From: Xanthobacter flavus
GTDB lineage: Bacteria; Pseudomonadota; Alphaproteobacteria; Rhizobiales; Xanthobacteraceae
DNA length: 64,000 bases
Direction of reading: 5' to 3'
Assembly (NCBI RefSeq): GCF_017875275.1
Contig: NZ_JAGGML010000001.1
Coordinates: 372,001 to 436,000, forward strand
Positions 11,094 to 18,585 of the stretch are shown here, in pieces. Position numbers and translations under genes: made by a program. Position 1 is the stretch's first letter, and every line of letters starts with the position of its first letter. The notes under the pieces were generated by a model that saw nothing but the letters and a program-made list of their open reading frames with translations, was not told the origin of the DNA and searched no databases.

Positions 11094-12632
11094 ATGCTAC
11101 AGCAGATGTTCGGTACCCAGCTCGCGTTCCCGATTCGGGTGGCCGTCGCGGCCATCGTGATCGCAGCGCTGCTGGGGTTGACGGTGCTGGTGATGCGCCG
11201 CCTCGCCGCCCGTGGCACCGGAGGCGATCGTCGCGGCCGGCCCGGGCCGCGTCTTTCCGTGCTCGACAGCATCTCCGTGGACCAGCGCCGCCGCCTCGTG
11301 CTCATCCGTCGCGACGAGGTGGAGCATCTGCTGCTGATCGGCGGCAACAGCGATCTCGTGATCGAACAGAACATCGGCGCCGCCGACGCCGTGGAGGCCG
11401 CTGAAGGCCAGCCCGCCGCCGTCGCCCCGCCCCGTGAGGCGCCGACCCTCCAGCGCCCGACCCCGCGCCGCGCCCTCTCGGCTGCGCCCGTCCCCGCGAC
11501 GCTGACCGCCGAGCCCGCCGCCGCCGGCCTTCCCGCCCCCGAGCCTGCCGTAACGGAAGCTGCACCCGCGCCGGCCGAGCCCCGCGAGGAGCGCCGCGCC
11601 GGCCTGTCGCGCCGTCCGCTGATGCGCGGCGACGGCACCCTGTCCGGCCGCCCCGCCGCGCGCGCCGCCGATGCCGCGCCCGAGCCTGCGGCCCGGGAGC
11701 CCGCCCGCGCCGAGGCGCCGCGCCCCGACCAGGCCCGCCTCCAAGCCCTCAAGGCCGAGTTCGCCGCCAGCACGCCCAAGATCGACTCGCCCAAGGTCGA
11801 CTCGCCCAAGATCGACGCCCCCCGGATCGAGACCGCCCCTGCCGACGCCCCCAAGGTGGAGGCGCTGAAGGCCGAGCCTGAGGACGCGCCACCCGCCGTC
11901 AGCGAGGCCTCGGCGAAGCTCGAGGACCTCTCCCATCGCCTCGATGCCGCGCTCGTCCATCCCGAGCCGGCCGCTGCCGCGCCGCAGATCAGCCTGTCCG
12001 ACCTCCTCGGCGATGAGCCCGCTGCCGCCGCCGAGCCGGCCCCCGCGCCGCGCGCCGAGCCGGTGATCGAGCCCCCGCCCCCGCCGCGCGGCGAAGGCCC
12101 GCTGTCGCGCTTTCTCTACCAGTCGCGCACGCGCGCCGCGGAAACGCGCGGAACGGAGCCGCGCCCCGAGCCGCGCCCGACCGATGTGCGTCCCACCGAG
12201 CCCCGCGCCCGCGTGGATGCGCCGCTGCGCACCGAGACGCCGCGCCCGGAAGCTCCGCTGCGCCCCCGGGAATTTTCCTTCCGCCCGGCCGGCGAGGGCC
12301 GTCCGCTGCCGCCGCCGGCACAGCCCCGCCGCGAGCCCCTCGCCCTGCGCGACGTGAACCGCGAGGAGGGAGCCCCCCGTCCGGACGCCGCCAGCCCGCT
12401 GCTGCGCGCGCCCTCCCCGACTGCGACTCCGGTCTCCACGGACATCGCTGCGCCCGTGATCCACGCGCCGGCGCCGTCCATCACCGCCCCGGTCCAGCCG
12501 GCTCCTGCCGTCGCCGCCCCCTCCGCCGGGGACGCGCCGAACGTCGAGCCGGAGACGCCGCGCGATCCGCTGGACGATTTCGACGCCGAGATGGCGAGCC
12601 TGCTCGGCCGCACCAACGCGCGCAGCCGCTGA
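11094..12632 (+). CDS. FliO-domain membrane protein with very long disordered tail
   Basis: A 512-residue protein. The N-terminus has one membrane span (about 14-35) and then a FliO/MopB-like domain (about 50-97: RLSVLDSISVDQRRRLVLIRRD, then HLLLIGG). FliO helps assemble the flagellar export gate. The remaining 410 residues are Pro/Ala/Glu/Arg-rich and look disordered, with imperfect repeats of the type SPKID/SPKVD/APRIE near residues 222-250. Ordinary FliO is about 100-150 residues. No other flagellar gene is nearby, so a flagellar role is not certain. The ATG at 11094 follows GGAGG by six bases; the 24 codons upstream are not needed. Confidence 0.75.
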   Translation: MLQQMFGTQLAFPIRVAVAAIVIAALLGLTVLVMRRLAARGTGGDRRGRPGPRLSVLDSISVDQRRRLVLIRRDEVEHLLLIGGNSDLVIEQNIGAADAVEAAEGQPAAVAPPREAPTLQRPTPRRALSAAPVPATLTAEPAAAGLPAPEPAVTEAAPAPAEPREERRAGLSRRPLMRGDGTLSGRPAARAADAAPEPAAREPARAEAPRPDQARLQALKAEFAASTPKIDSPKVDSPKIDAPRIETAPADAPKVEALKAEPEDAPPAVSEASAKLEDLSHRLDAALVHPEPAAAAPQISLSDLLGDEPAAAAEPAPAPRAEPVIEPPPPPRGEGPLSRFLYQSRTRAAETRGTEPRPEPRPTDVRPTEPRARVDAPLRTETPRPEAPLRPREFSFRPAGEGRPLPPPAQPRREPLALRDVNREEGAPRPDAASPLLRAPSPTATPVSTDIAAPVIHAPAPSITAPVQPAPAVAAPSAGDAPNVEPETPRDPLDDFDAEMASLLGRTNARSR

Positions 12633-12655
12633 CCCCTTCGCAGGGTACCAGACGC

Positions 12656-12693
12656 AAGAAGGCCGGCGGAGCGATGGCTCCGCCGGCCTTCTT
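12656..12693. terminator. Strong bidirectional terminator hairpin
   Basis: A perfect 17-base-pair stem (12656-12672 with 12677-12693) and a four-base loop lie between the convergent FliO-domain gene and dksA. The stem begins with AAGAA and ends with TTCTT, so both strands have a short T-rich flank. This fits a Rho-independent terminator serving both genes. Confidence 0.85.
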
Positions 12694-12738
12694 CATAGGT
12701 GCGAACGCGCCGCCGGAAGGGGCGGCCGGAACATTGGA

Positions 12739-13155
12739 TCAGTCGTCGCGATAGACCCGCTCGCGCCGCTCATGACGCTCCTGGGCCTCCACCGAGAGGG
12801 TGGCGATGGGCCGGGCCTCGAGGCGCTTCAGCGAGATGGGCTCGCCGGTGTCCTCGCAATAGCCGTAGGAGCCGTCCTCGATCCGCAGGAGCGCCGCGTC
12901 GATCTTGGCGATCAGCTTGCGCTGGCGGTCGCGGGCGCGCAGCTCGATGGAGCGATCGGTTTCGGACGAGGCCCGGTCCGCAAGATCCGGGTGATTCTGG
13001 TTCTCGTCCTGAAGGTGCTGCAGGGTCTCGCGGGCCTCCTTCAGGATGTCGTCCTTCCAACGCAGCAGCTTGATGCGAAAATATTCGCGCTGCCGGTCGT
13101 TCATGAAGGGCTCGTCCTCACGGGGCCGATAGTCCTCGTCGATTTGGATCGACAT
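12739..13155 (-). CDS. dksA: RNA polymerase-binding transcription factor DksA
   Basis: Binds the RNA polymerase secondary channel and modulates rRNA and amino-acid promoters with ppGpp. It is 138 residues with a coiled coil (about 20-90) and a C-terminal zinc-finger-like fold. Only the first of the four classical cysteines remains: the positions are Cys100, Thr103, Ser121 and Ala124, the CxxT...SxxA pattern known from some alphaproteobacterial DksA proteins that work without zinc. The ATG at 13155 starts MSIQIDEDYRPRED. Extra upstream codons in the frame are ignored. Confidence 0.93.
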   Translation of the reverse strand: MSIQIDEDYRPREDEPFMNDRQREYFRIKLLRWKDDILKEARETLQHLQDENQNHPDLADRASSETDRSIELRARDRQRKLIAKIDAALLRIEDGSYGYCEDTGEPISLKRLEARPIATLSVEAQERHERRERVYRDD

Positions 13156-13531
13156 CAGCAAGGTCCTCGATATGCGTCGCTCTGCCGTCGAAGCCCGACG
13201 CGAAAGGCGGATCGTGCCCATCCGGCCTTGCGTGGCGCCGAGTCCCGATGGCGAACTCCCCGTCACGGAACTTAAGGGCTGCCGCCCCAGCGTGCGGGCC
13301 GGCGGAGCCGACCTTTCGGCCAGGAGGACGCCCCTTGGTCGCCGCGCTTATATCGACGCCTTGGGGTTACGACAACCGGCATATCCGATCCCGTCCGCCT
13401 GCGCGCACCGGTTTCGACGCGGCCCGGATGCACCCTCGCGCGCGCCCCCCGTTCCGGCGCGCCCCTTGACGGATGGTCGCGGGGTGCCGACCTTGCTGCG
13501 GCGCGAGAGAGCGCGGGAAGGAACACGTCTC
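13156..13531. other. Divergent promoter region between dksA and moxR
   Basis: About 376 bases between divergent starts. It should contain the promoters of dksA (leftward) and of the MoxR operon (rightward). I see no further gene; open frames here are short and GC-driven. The only clear signal is GGAAGGA just before the moxR start. Confidence 0.5.
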
Positions 13532-14377
13532 ATGCGGTTCGAGGGCACGAAGAGCTATGTGGCCACCGACGACCTGAAGGTCGCCGTCAACGCGGCCCTC
13601 GTCCTCGAACGACCGCTGCTCATCAAAGGTGAACCGGGTACGGGAAAAACCGTTCTGGCGCAGGAGGTTGCGGCGGCGCTCGGGGCGCCCTTGATCGAGT
13701 GGCACGTCAAGTCCACCACCAAGGCGCAGCAAGGCCTCTACGAATACGACGCCGTGGCGCGCCTGCGCGACAGCCAGCTCGGCGACCCCAAGGTCCACGA
13801 CATCGCCAATTACATCCGCAAGGGCAAGCTGTGGACCGCCTTCTCCTCGGACCAGCGGCCGGTGCTGCTGATCGACGAGGTGGACAAGGCGGATATCGAG
13901 TTTCCCAACGATTTGCTGCAGGAACTCGACCGCATGGAGTTCCACGTCTACGAGACGGGCGAGCAGGTGAAGGCGGCGCAGCGCCCCCTCGTCATCATCA
14001 CCTCCAACAACGAGAAGGAGCTGCCGGACGCCTTCCTGCGCCGCTGCTTCTTCCACTACATCCGCTTTCCCGATCCCGAGACCATGCGGGCCATCGTCGA
14101 GGTCCACTTCCCCGGCATCAAGCAGCGGCTGGTGGGCGAGGCCCTGCGCATCTTCTATGAGTTGCGCGACGTGCCGGGGCTGAAGAAGAAGCCATCCACC
14201 TCCGAGCTGATCGACTGGCTCAAGCTGCTGATGGCCGAGGACATCGAGCTTGAGACCCTGCGCGAGAGGGACGTGCGCAAGGCCATTCCCCCGCTCGCCG
14301 GGGCTCTGCTGAAGAACGAGCAGGACGTGCATATGTTCGAGCGCCTCGCCTTTCTCGCCCGGCGGGAGCAGCGCTGA
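13532..14377 (+). CDS. MoxR-family AAA+ ATPase
   Basis: A 281-residue ATPase of the MoxR group, which usually works as a chaperone with a von Willebrand A (VWA) protein. Walker A is GEPGTGKT (33-40), Walker B VLLIDEVDKAD (111-121), sensor 1 IITSNNEKELPDAFLRRC. The start is the ATG at 13532 after GGAAGGA. The next gene begins three bases after the stop, so the two form an operon. The VWA (CoxE-like) partner often found downstream is absent here. Confidence 0.92.
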   Translation: MRFEGTKSYVATDDLKVAVNAALVLERPLLIKGEPGTGKTVLAQEVAAALGAPLIEWHVKSTTKAQQGLYEYDAVARLRDSQLGDPKVHDIANYIRKGKLWTAFSSDQRPVLLIDEVDKADIEFPNDLLQELDRMEFHVYETGEQVKAAQRPLVIITSNNEKELPDAFLRRCFFHYIRFPDPETMRAIVEVHFPGIKQRLVGEALRIFYELRDVPGLKKKPSTSELIDWLKLLMAEDIELETLRERDVRKAIPPLAGALLKNEQDVHMFERLAFLARREQR

Positions 14378-14380
14378 CCC

Positions 14381-14809
14381 ATGGATGCGACGCAGATCCT
14401 CGTCGCCCTCCTCGTCATCGGCGCGCCGCTGGCGCTGTTCCTCAGCCTGCGCGGCGGCGGCAAGGCGGCAGCCGGGAAGGCGGATTCCGTCAGGCCGAAT
14501 GCCAAGCCGGACCCCACGCTGAACCGGGCGAAGCCGCCGGCCGATTACGGCCTCGGCCGCGAGGACTCCCCTGCCCCCGCGGCATCGGCTGCGAACACCG
14601 AGCCGGACAGTGCCAATGCGCAGCGGGCCGCTGCGGCTGCGGCAGTCGGTGGCGCGCTCATCATCGCGGCTGGTTATTCCGCCCATCACCATTCAGGCGA
14701 GGCGGGGGGCGAATCTCCCCATGTGGGCCACAGCGGCGGTGGGCCTGATTCCGGCGACGGCGGCGGCTCGGGCGACGGGGGTGGGGGAGACGGCGGTGGC
14801 GGCGAATAG
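14381..14809 (+). CDS. Small Gly/His-rich membrane protein of unknown function
   Basis: Unrecognised 142-residue protein. It has an N-terminal hydrophobic segment (about 5-24), a polar Pro/Ala linker, a second hydrophobic segment (about 82-99), then a His-containing stretch (HHH at 102-104) and a run of Gly/Asp/Ser residues to the end. The ATG lies three bases after the moxR stop, so the two are very likely co-transcribed and may work together. Metal binding by the His/Asp/Gly tail is possible but not shown. Confidence 0.7.
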   Translation: MDATQILVALLVIGAPLALFLSLRGGGKAAAGKADSVRPNAKPDPTLNRAKPPADYGLGREDSPAPAASAANTEPDSANAQRAAAAAAVGGALIIAAGYSAHHHSGEAGGESPHVGHSGGGPDSGDGGGSGDGGGGDGGGGE

Positions 14810-14839
14810 CGTCTTCCTGCGCCTCATCGGAGACGATAC

Positions 14840-14909
14840 TTAGCTAAATTACGAAGTTTTCCTTGCAGCCCTGTTCTGCACCTCTATGCTTAGCCACATG
14901 GCTAAGCAT
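14840..14909. promoter_or_regulatory. Palindromic operator pair of the ArsR regulator
   Basis: A perfect inverted repeat with 10-base arms, ATGCTTAGCC at 14886-14895 and GGCTAAGCAT at 14900-14909, covers both possible start codons of the ArsR gene. The shorter palindrome TTAGCTAA lies 46 bases upstream at 14840-14847 and shares the TTAGC/GCTAA half-site. This is where a self-repressing ArsR protein would be expected to bind. Confidence 0.65.
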
Positions 14910-15239
14910 GATCCCGATCTCTCCCTGCTCTTCCACGCGCTGGCCGATCCGACCCGCCGGTCGATCCTGACGCGCCTTGCCGAGGGGCCGGCGGCGGTGA
15001 CGGATCTTGCCGGCCCCACCGGGCTGCGCCTGCCGACCGTGATGCGACATCTGTCCGTGCTGGAGGAAGCCGGGCTGATCGCCACCACCAAGGACGGGCG
15101 GGTGCGCACCTGCGCCATCCGTCCGGAGGCGCTGGAGCCCGCCCGCACCTGGCTCGACGCACAGCGCGCGCTCTGGGAGGCCCGGCTGGACCGGCTGGAT
15201 GCCTTCGTGACCAACGCGATGAAGGGAGGAAAAGAATGA
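14886..15239 (+). CDS. ArsR-family transcriptional regulator
   Basis: A 117-residue winged-helix repressor (113 if the second ATG at 14898 is used). The helix-turn-helix is around residues 42-66 (VTDLAGPTGLRLPTVMRHL), preceded by the family opening LFHALADPTRRSIL. There are no cysteine metal-binding motifs, so it is probably of the non-metal SdpR-like group often paired with SRPBCC proteins. Its stop overlaps the start of the next gene (ATGA), so the two are translationally coupled. The palindrome over the start codon suggests autoregulation. Confidence 0.9.
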   Translation: MLSHMAKHDPDLSLLFHALADPTRRSILTRLAEGPAAVTDLAGPTGLRLPTVMRHLSVLEEAGLIATTKDGRVRTCAIRPEALEPARTWLDAQRALWEARLDRLDAFVTNAMKGGKE

Positions 15240-16126
15240 CCCCGACGGACCAGCCCGGCCGTTTCGCCACGTTGACCTTCACCCGCGAGGTCGCCGCGCC
15301 GCTCGCGACCCTCTGGCAGGCCTGGACCGCCCCGGCCGCGCGGGCGGTGTGGGCCGCGCCCACGCCCGCCGTCACGGTGGAATTCTTGGAGGCGGACACG
15401 CGCGTGGGCAGCCGCGAGGTGTCGCTCTGCAAGGTCGAGGGCCAGCCGGACATCCGGTGCGAGTGCGGCTGGCTGGCGCTGGCGCCCTCGGCACGCAGCG
15501 TGAACTATGAGGTGGTCTCCACCGAGGGCGTCCCGCAATCGGCGGCGCTGGTGACGGCCGATTTCTCCGGCGACGGCGAACGCAGCCGGCTGGTGGTGAC
15601 CGTCCAGCTCTCAGCCCTCGCCGCCGACATGGAGGCGGGATACCGGGAGGGCTTTGACGCCGGCCTCGGCCATCTCGCTGCCGTAGCCACCCGCACCATG
15701 GTGCTGGAGCGGGTCATCAAGGCACCCCGCTCGGCTGTCTGGGGCGCGTGGATGGACCCCGCCTCGCTGCCGCAATGGTGGGGGCCGGAAGGCTTCTCCT
15801 GCCGCACCACGCGCATCGATCTCCGGCAGGGCGGCGAGTGGGTGTTCGACATGATCGGGCCGGACGGCACCGTCTTTCCCAACCACCATCTCTACCGGGA
15901 GGTGCGGGCGCAGGAGCGGATCGCCTATGCCCTGCTCTGGGGCGAGAACGGCCCGAAGCATGCCGATGCCTGGGCCACTTTCGAGGAGCAGGACGGAGCG
16001 ACCAAGGTCACGCTGGGCATGGTGTTCAGCACGGCGGCCGAGTTCCAGACCGCCAGGGGCTTCGGCGCCGAGGCGCTGGGCCAGCAGACGCTGGCGAAGC
16101 TGGAACGGCGCGTAACGTCGGGCTGA
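15236..16126 (+). CDS. Tandem SRPBCC (AHSA1-like) domain protein
   Basis: A 296-residue protein made of two START-like SRPBCC/AHSA1 domains. The first (about 10-150) is diverged. The second (about 155-290) is closer to the family, with the typical KAPRSAVWGAWMDPASLPQWW opening shortened here by its last residue in the annotation frame and later WAxFEEQ. AHSA1-like domains form hydrophobic ligand pockets; ArsR-SRPBCC pairs are common, their ligand usually unknown. The gene overlaps the ArsR stop by four bases. Single-domain partners are the rule, so the double form is a little unusual. Confidence 0.85.
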   Translation: MTPTDQPGRFATLTFTREVAAPLATLWQAWTAPAARAVWAAPTPAVTVEFLEADTRVGSREVSLCKVEGQPDIRCECGWLALAPSARSVNYEVVSTEGVPQSAALVTADFSGDGERSRLVVTVQLSALAADMEAGYREGFDAGLGHLAAVATRTMVLERVIKAPRSAVWGAWMDPASLPQWWGPEGFSCRTTRIDLRQGGEWVFDMIGPDGTVFPNHHLYREVRAQERIAYALLWGENGPKHADAWATFEEQDGATKVTLGMVFSTAAEFQTARGFGAEALGQQTLAKLERRVTSG

Positions 16127-16136
16127 GGATCAGCCC
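16120..16136. terminator. Small hairpin at the end of the SRPBCC gene
   Basis: GGGCTGA (16120-16126) pairs with TCAGCCC (16130-16136) around a three-base loop and overlaps the stop codon. It sits in the short gap between the convergent SRPBCC and MipA genes and could act as a weak terminator. There is no clear T-tract. Confidence 0.35.
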
Positions 16137-16158
16137 GCAACCTTCGCGGCGAAATCCG

Positions 16159-17013
16159 TCACCACCAGGCCTTGCCGATGTTGAAGGTGTAGCTGAGGGA
16201 GACGCCAGCGGTGAACTGGTTGGCGTCGCTGGTCAGCGGCGAGGAGCCGGCGTCGCCGATCAGGCGGCCGTAGCCGCCGAACACGCCTGTCTCGAAGCCG
16301 TTGCGGAAATTGTAGGTGAGCTGCGCCACCGCGCCCACCATGTCGAAGCCCGCCGAGGCGTTGTAGATGGGCAGCGGATTGTTGAGCGCCGTGGCCAGCA
16401 CCGACTGCACCGGCGTGACGCCGAAATAGGCGCTCATGTAGCCCGCGCCGCCATAGGTGAGGCGGGGGCCGACGGCGAAGCGCCACTGGCCGTAGGGCAG
16501 GATCACGTCCGCGCCCAGCAGGCCGCGGATGCCGTCGAAGCCGCCAACGCCGTAGCGCAGCTCGGCGCGGGTGCGCAGCCAGTCGGTGATGTACCACTCG
16601 GCGAAGGCGCCCGCTTCCAGCGAGGCATCGATGTTGCCAAGGCCGGTGAGACGATACGAATCGTCGGAATCCCGGCCCCAGTCGATGCGGCCCACGGCAC
16701 CGATGCGGAAATTGCCGGTGTCGAAGAGCGCGAAGGACGGGTTGTCGTCCACGCTGCGGAAGACGTTGAGCTGGCTCGCCTTGCGGATGGAGAAGATGAG
16801 GCCGGGCCGGAAGGAATAATTGTCGGCACCCGGGTAGCTCGGGTCCGCCGAGACGGACCCGCCGATGGTCAGGTACCAGTCCTCATTGGCCGAGGGCGGG
16901 ACGGGCGTGGCCGGCGGCGGCGTGAACAGGTCGCCCGCATGCGCGAGGCCGCACGCTCCCCCGGCGAGCACCGTGGCGAGGAGGAGGGAACGCAGCTGCG
17001 GGAAAACGACCAT
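16159..17013 (-). CDS. MipA/OmpV-family outer membrane protein
   Basis: A 284-residue outer membrane beta-barrel protein. Residues 1-26 are a signal peptide ending LAHA. The mature part has the alternating hydrophobic/aromatic strands of the MipA/OmpV family and ends in an aromatic residue (YTFNIGKAWW), as barrel proteins do. The family includes scaffolds for murein enzymes and porin-like proteins; the role here is not known. The ATG at 17013 has AGAGG eight bases upstream and begins directly with the signal peptide. Confidence 0.87.
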   Translation of the reverse strand: MVVFPQLRSLLLATVLAGGACGLAHAGDLFTPPPATPVPPSANEDWYLTIGGSVSADPSYPGADNYSFRPGLIFSIRKASQLNVFRSVDDNPSFALFDTGNFRIGAVGRIDWGRDSDDSYRLTGLGNIDASLEAGAFAEWYITDWLRTRAELRYGVGGFDGIRGLLGADVILPYGQWRFAVGPRLTYGGAGYMSAYFGVTPVQSVLATALNNPLPIYNASAGFDMVGAVAQLTYNFRNGFETGVFGGYGRLIGDAGSSPLTSDANQFTAGVSLSYTFNIGKAWW

Positions 17014-17332
17014 CGGGCGACCTCTGAAAGAACCTGCGGCCACCCTGCGGCCGTGCGGCTTTACGAATTGCCAAAACCGGGGCAACGGCGCACGGCAATA
17101 AAGCCGGCAAATCCGCCTGTGCAAAGTGAGGGTTAACCAAGCGTTGGGTCAAGGCCGGCGGAACGATCCCTGCCGCGCGTTGCAGATCGGCCACGCCCAG
17201 AGCGCGATCCGATCAAATTGAATCAATTTGATCGGTGAATCGCCCTCTCATTCCAAGTCAGAGAACGCATTATCCGATCTGATAGCGATGTAATCAGACC
17301 GGCGCGTGCTCTGCCGTCAAGCCCGGCTCACG
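17014..17332. other. Intergenic region between mipA-like gene and SURF1 gene
   Basis: About 319 bases with no gene. It holds the upstream region of the MipA/OmpV gene and whatever ends the cox transcript, plus the AT-rich palindrome at 17211-17233. No T-tract terminator is obvious after the SURF1 stop. Confidence 0.5.
17211..17233. repeat. Perfect AT-rich palindrome
   Basis: GATCAAATTG and CAATTTGATC, perfect 10-base inverted arms around AAT, stand alone in the gap. This could be a regulator site for the MipA/OmpV gene, though it is about 200 bases from its start, or a small dispersed repeat. A second copy is not seen in the window. Confidence 0.4.
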
Positions 17333-18118
17333 TCAGGATGCGCGGCGCCGCCGGCTGATGAAGACGGCGATGGCGACGCCCACCAGCGAGGCCGCGAGGC
17401 CGTACCAGGTGAGCGCATATTCCAGATGCCGGTTGGGAAAGGCGATGCGCGTGCCCCCGCCCATGGGCAGGCCGCCGGGCACCGGCGTCGCATCGGCATC
17501 GATCAGGAACGGCGCGGCGCCCGCGACGCCCCGGGCTGCGGCGATCTCGGCCGGCTCCATGCGGTAGAAGCTGCCGCGCGCCGGATCATTGGCCGGCACG
17601 AACCAGCTCGCCTCCTCCGGGAAGCGCAGCAGGCCGATCACCTCCACCTCTCCGGTCACCTGCCCTTCCGCGCGCGTCGCCGGATCGCGCCGGTCGGCCG
17701 GGACGAAGCCGCGATTGACGAGGATGGGCGGGCCGTCGCGGCGAATCAGAGGCGTCACCACCAGGAAGCCCTGCCCCTTCACCGGGCCGGACGCCTCATC
17801 GCCGCGCACCGTGTAGACGAGCGCTTCCCTGGCATGATCGAAAGTGCCCCGCACCTTGACCCGGCGGTATTCGTCTGCCTCGCGAGTCAGCGCCTGCCAT
17901 TGGGCGGGGGGCGGCACGTCCGTCGGGGCGGCGTTGACGCGCGCCTCGACGCGGGTGAGCAGCGCCTCCTTCCAGGCGAGGCGATTGAGCTGCCACGTGC
18001 CGAGGCCGATGAGCACGGCAAAGGCGGCGCAGGCGAGGACGAAGAGAACGAGGCCCCGCCCGCGCGGTGCAGGCGACGATGTCGGCGAAGGCACGGGGGA
18101 AGTCGGCGTGCCGGTCAC
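17333..18118 (-). CDS. SURF1-family cytochrome oxidase assembly protein
   Basis: Assists insertion of haem a into subunit I of aa3-type cytochrome c oxidase. It is 261 residues with one membrane span near the N-terminus (about 24-44) and one at the C-terminus (about 236-254), flanking a periplasmic domain. The family motif GFVPADRR and the ending HLEYALTWYGLA are present. The start is the GTG at 18118, which overlaps the DUF983 stop in a GTGA arrangement; upstream codons are shadow. Last gene of the cox operon. Confidence 0.92.
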   Translation of the reverse strand: MTGTPTSPVPSPTSSPAPRGRGLVLFVLACAAFAVLIGLGTWQLNRLAWKEALLTRVEARVNAAPTDVPPPAQWQALTREADEYRRVKVRGTFDHAREALVYTVRGDEASGPVKGQGFLVVTPLIRRDGPPILVNRGFVPADRRDPATRAEGQVTGEVEVIGLLRFPEEASWFVPANDPARGSFYRMEPAEIAAARGVAGAAPFLIDADATPVPGGLPMGGGTRIAFPNRHLEYALTWYGLAASLVGVAIAVFISRRRRAS

Positions 18119-18501
18119 TGGCCGGACTGATCCAGCCGGCCCTCGGAGGCCTTGTTGCGATACTGCAGCGCCACCATCAGCGCCTTCAGCGGCCGCAGCA
18201 GGCCGAGGGTGACGACGAGGATGGCCGGGATCCACAGCAGGGCATGCACCCACAGGGGCGGCTCGAACTTCACCTCCACCCAGAAGGCCAGCCCCACCAC
18301 GATGAAGCCGGCGAACAGGATGACGAACACCGCCGGGCCGTCGCCGGCATCGGCGAAGTCATAATCGAGGCCGCACGAAGTGCAGGCGGGCGCGAGGTCC
18401 AGGAAGCCCTTGAACAGGGGTCCACGGCCGCAGCGCGGGCAGCGGCAGGAGAGCCCCGCCGCCAAGGGGGAAACCGGCGCGTGATAGGGATCGAGCGTCA
18501 T
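18115..18501 (-). CDS. DUF983 membrane protein
   Basis: A 128-residue membrane protein found inside alphaproteobacterial cox operons, exact role unknown. The cytoplasmic N-terminus has two CxxC pairs (Cys21/Cys24 and Cys40/Cys43) that may bind a metal. Two membrane spans follow (about 56-77 and 83-105). It overlaps the SURF1 start by four bases. Confidence 0.9.
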   Translation of the reverse strand: MTLDPYHAPVSPLAAGLSCRCPRCGRGPLFKGFLDLAPACTSCGLDYDFADAGDGPAVFVILFAGFIVVGLAFWVEVKFEPPLWVHALLWIPAILVVTLGLLRPLKALMVALQYRNKASEGRLDQSGQ

Positions 18502-18528
18502 GGGGCACCTCCGGTGCCGAAATGCGAA

Positions 18529-18552
18529 GGCCGGCGCATGGGTGCGCCGGCC
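18529..18552 (-). terminator. Hairpin between ctaE and the DUF983 gene
   Basis: A perfect ten-base-pair stem (18529-18538 with 18543-18552) and a four-base loop sit 34 bases after the ctaE stop on the transcribed strand. There is only a weak T-rich flank. It may partly terminate the transcript or protect the structural-gene part of the mRNA, lowering expression of DUF983 and SURF1. Confidence 0.45.
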
Positions 18553-18585
18553 TGGTGCTTGTCTCTGGCGCGAAGGGCCTTCGGA

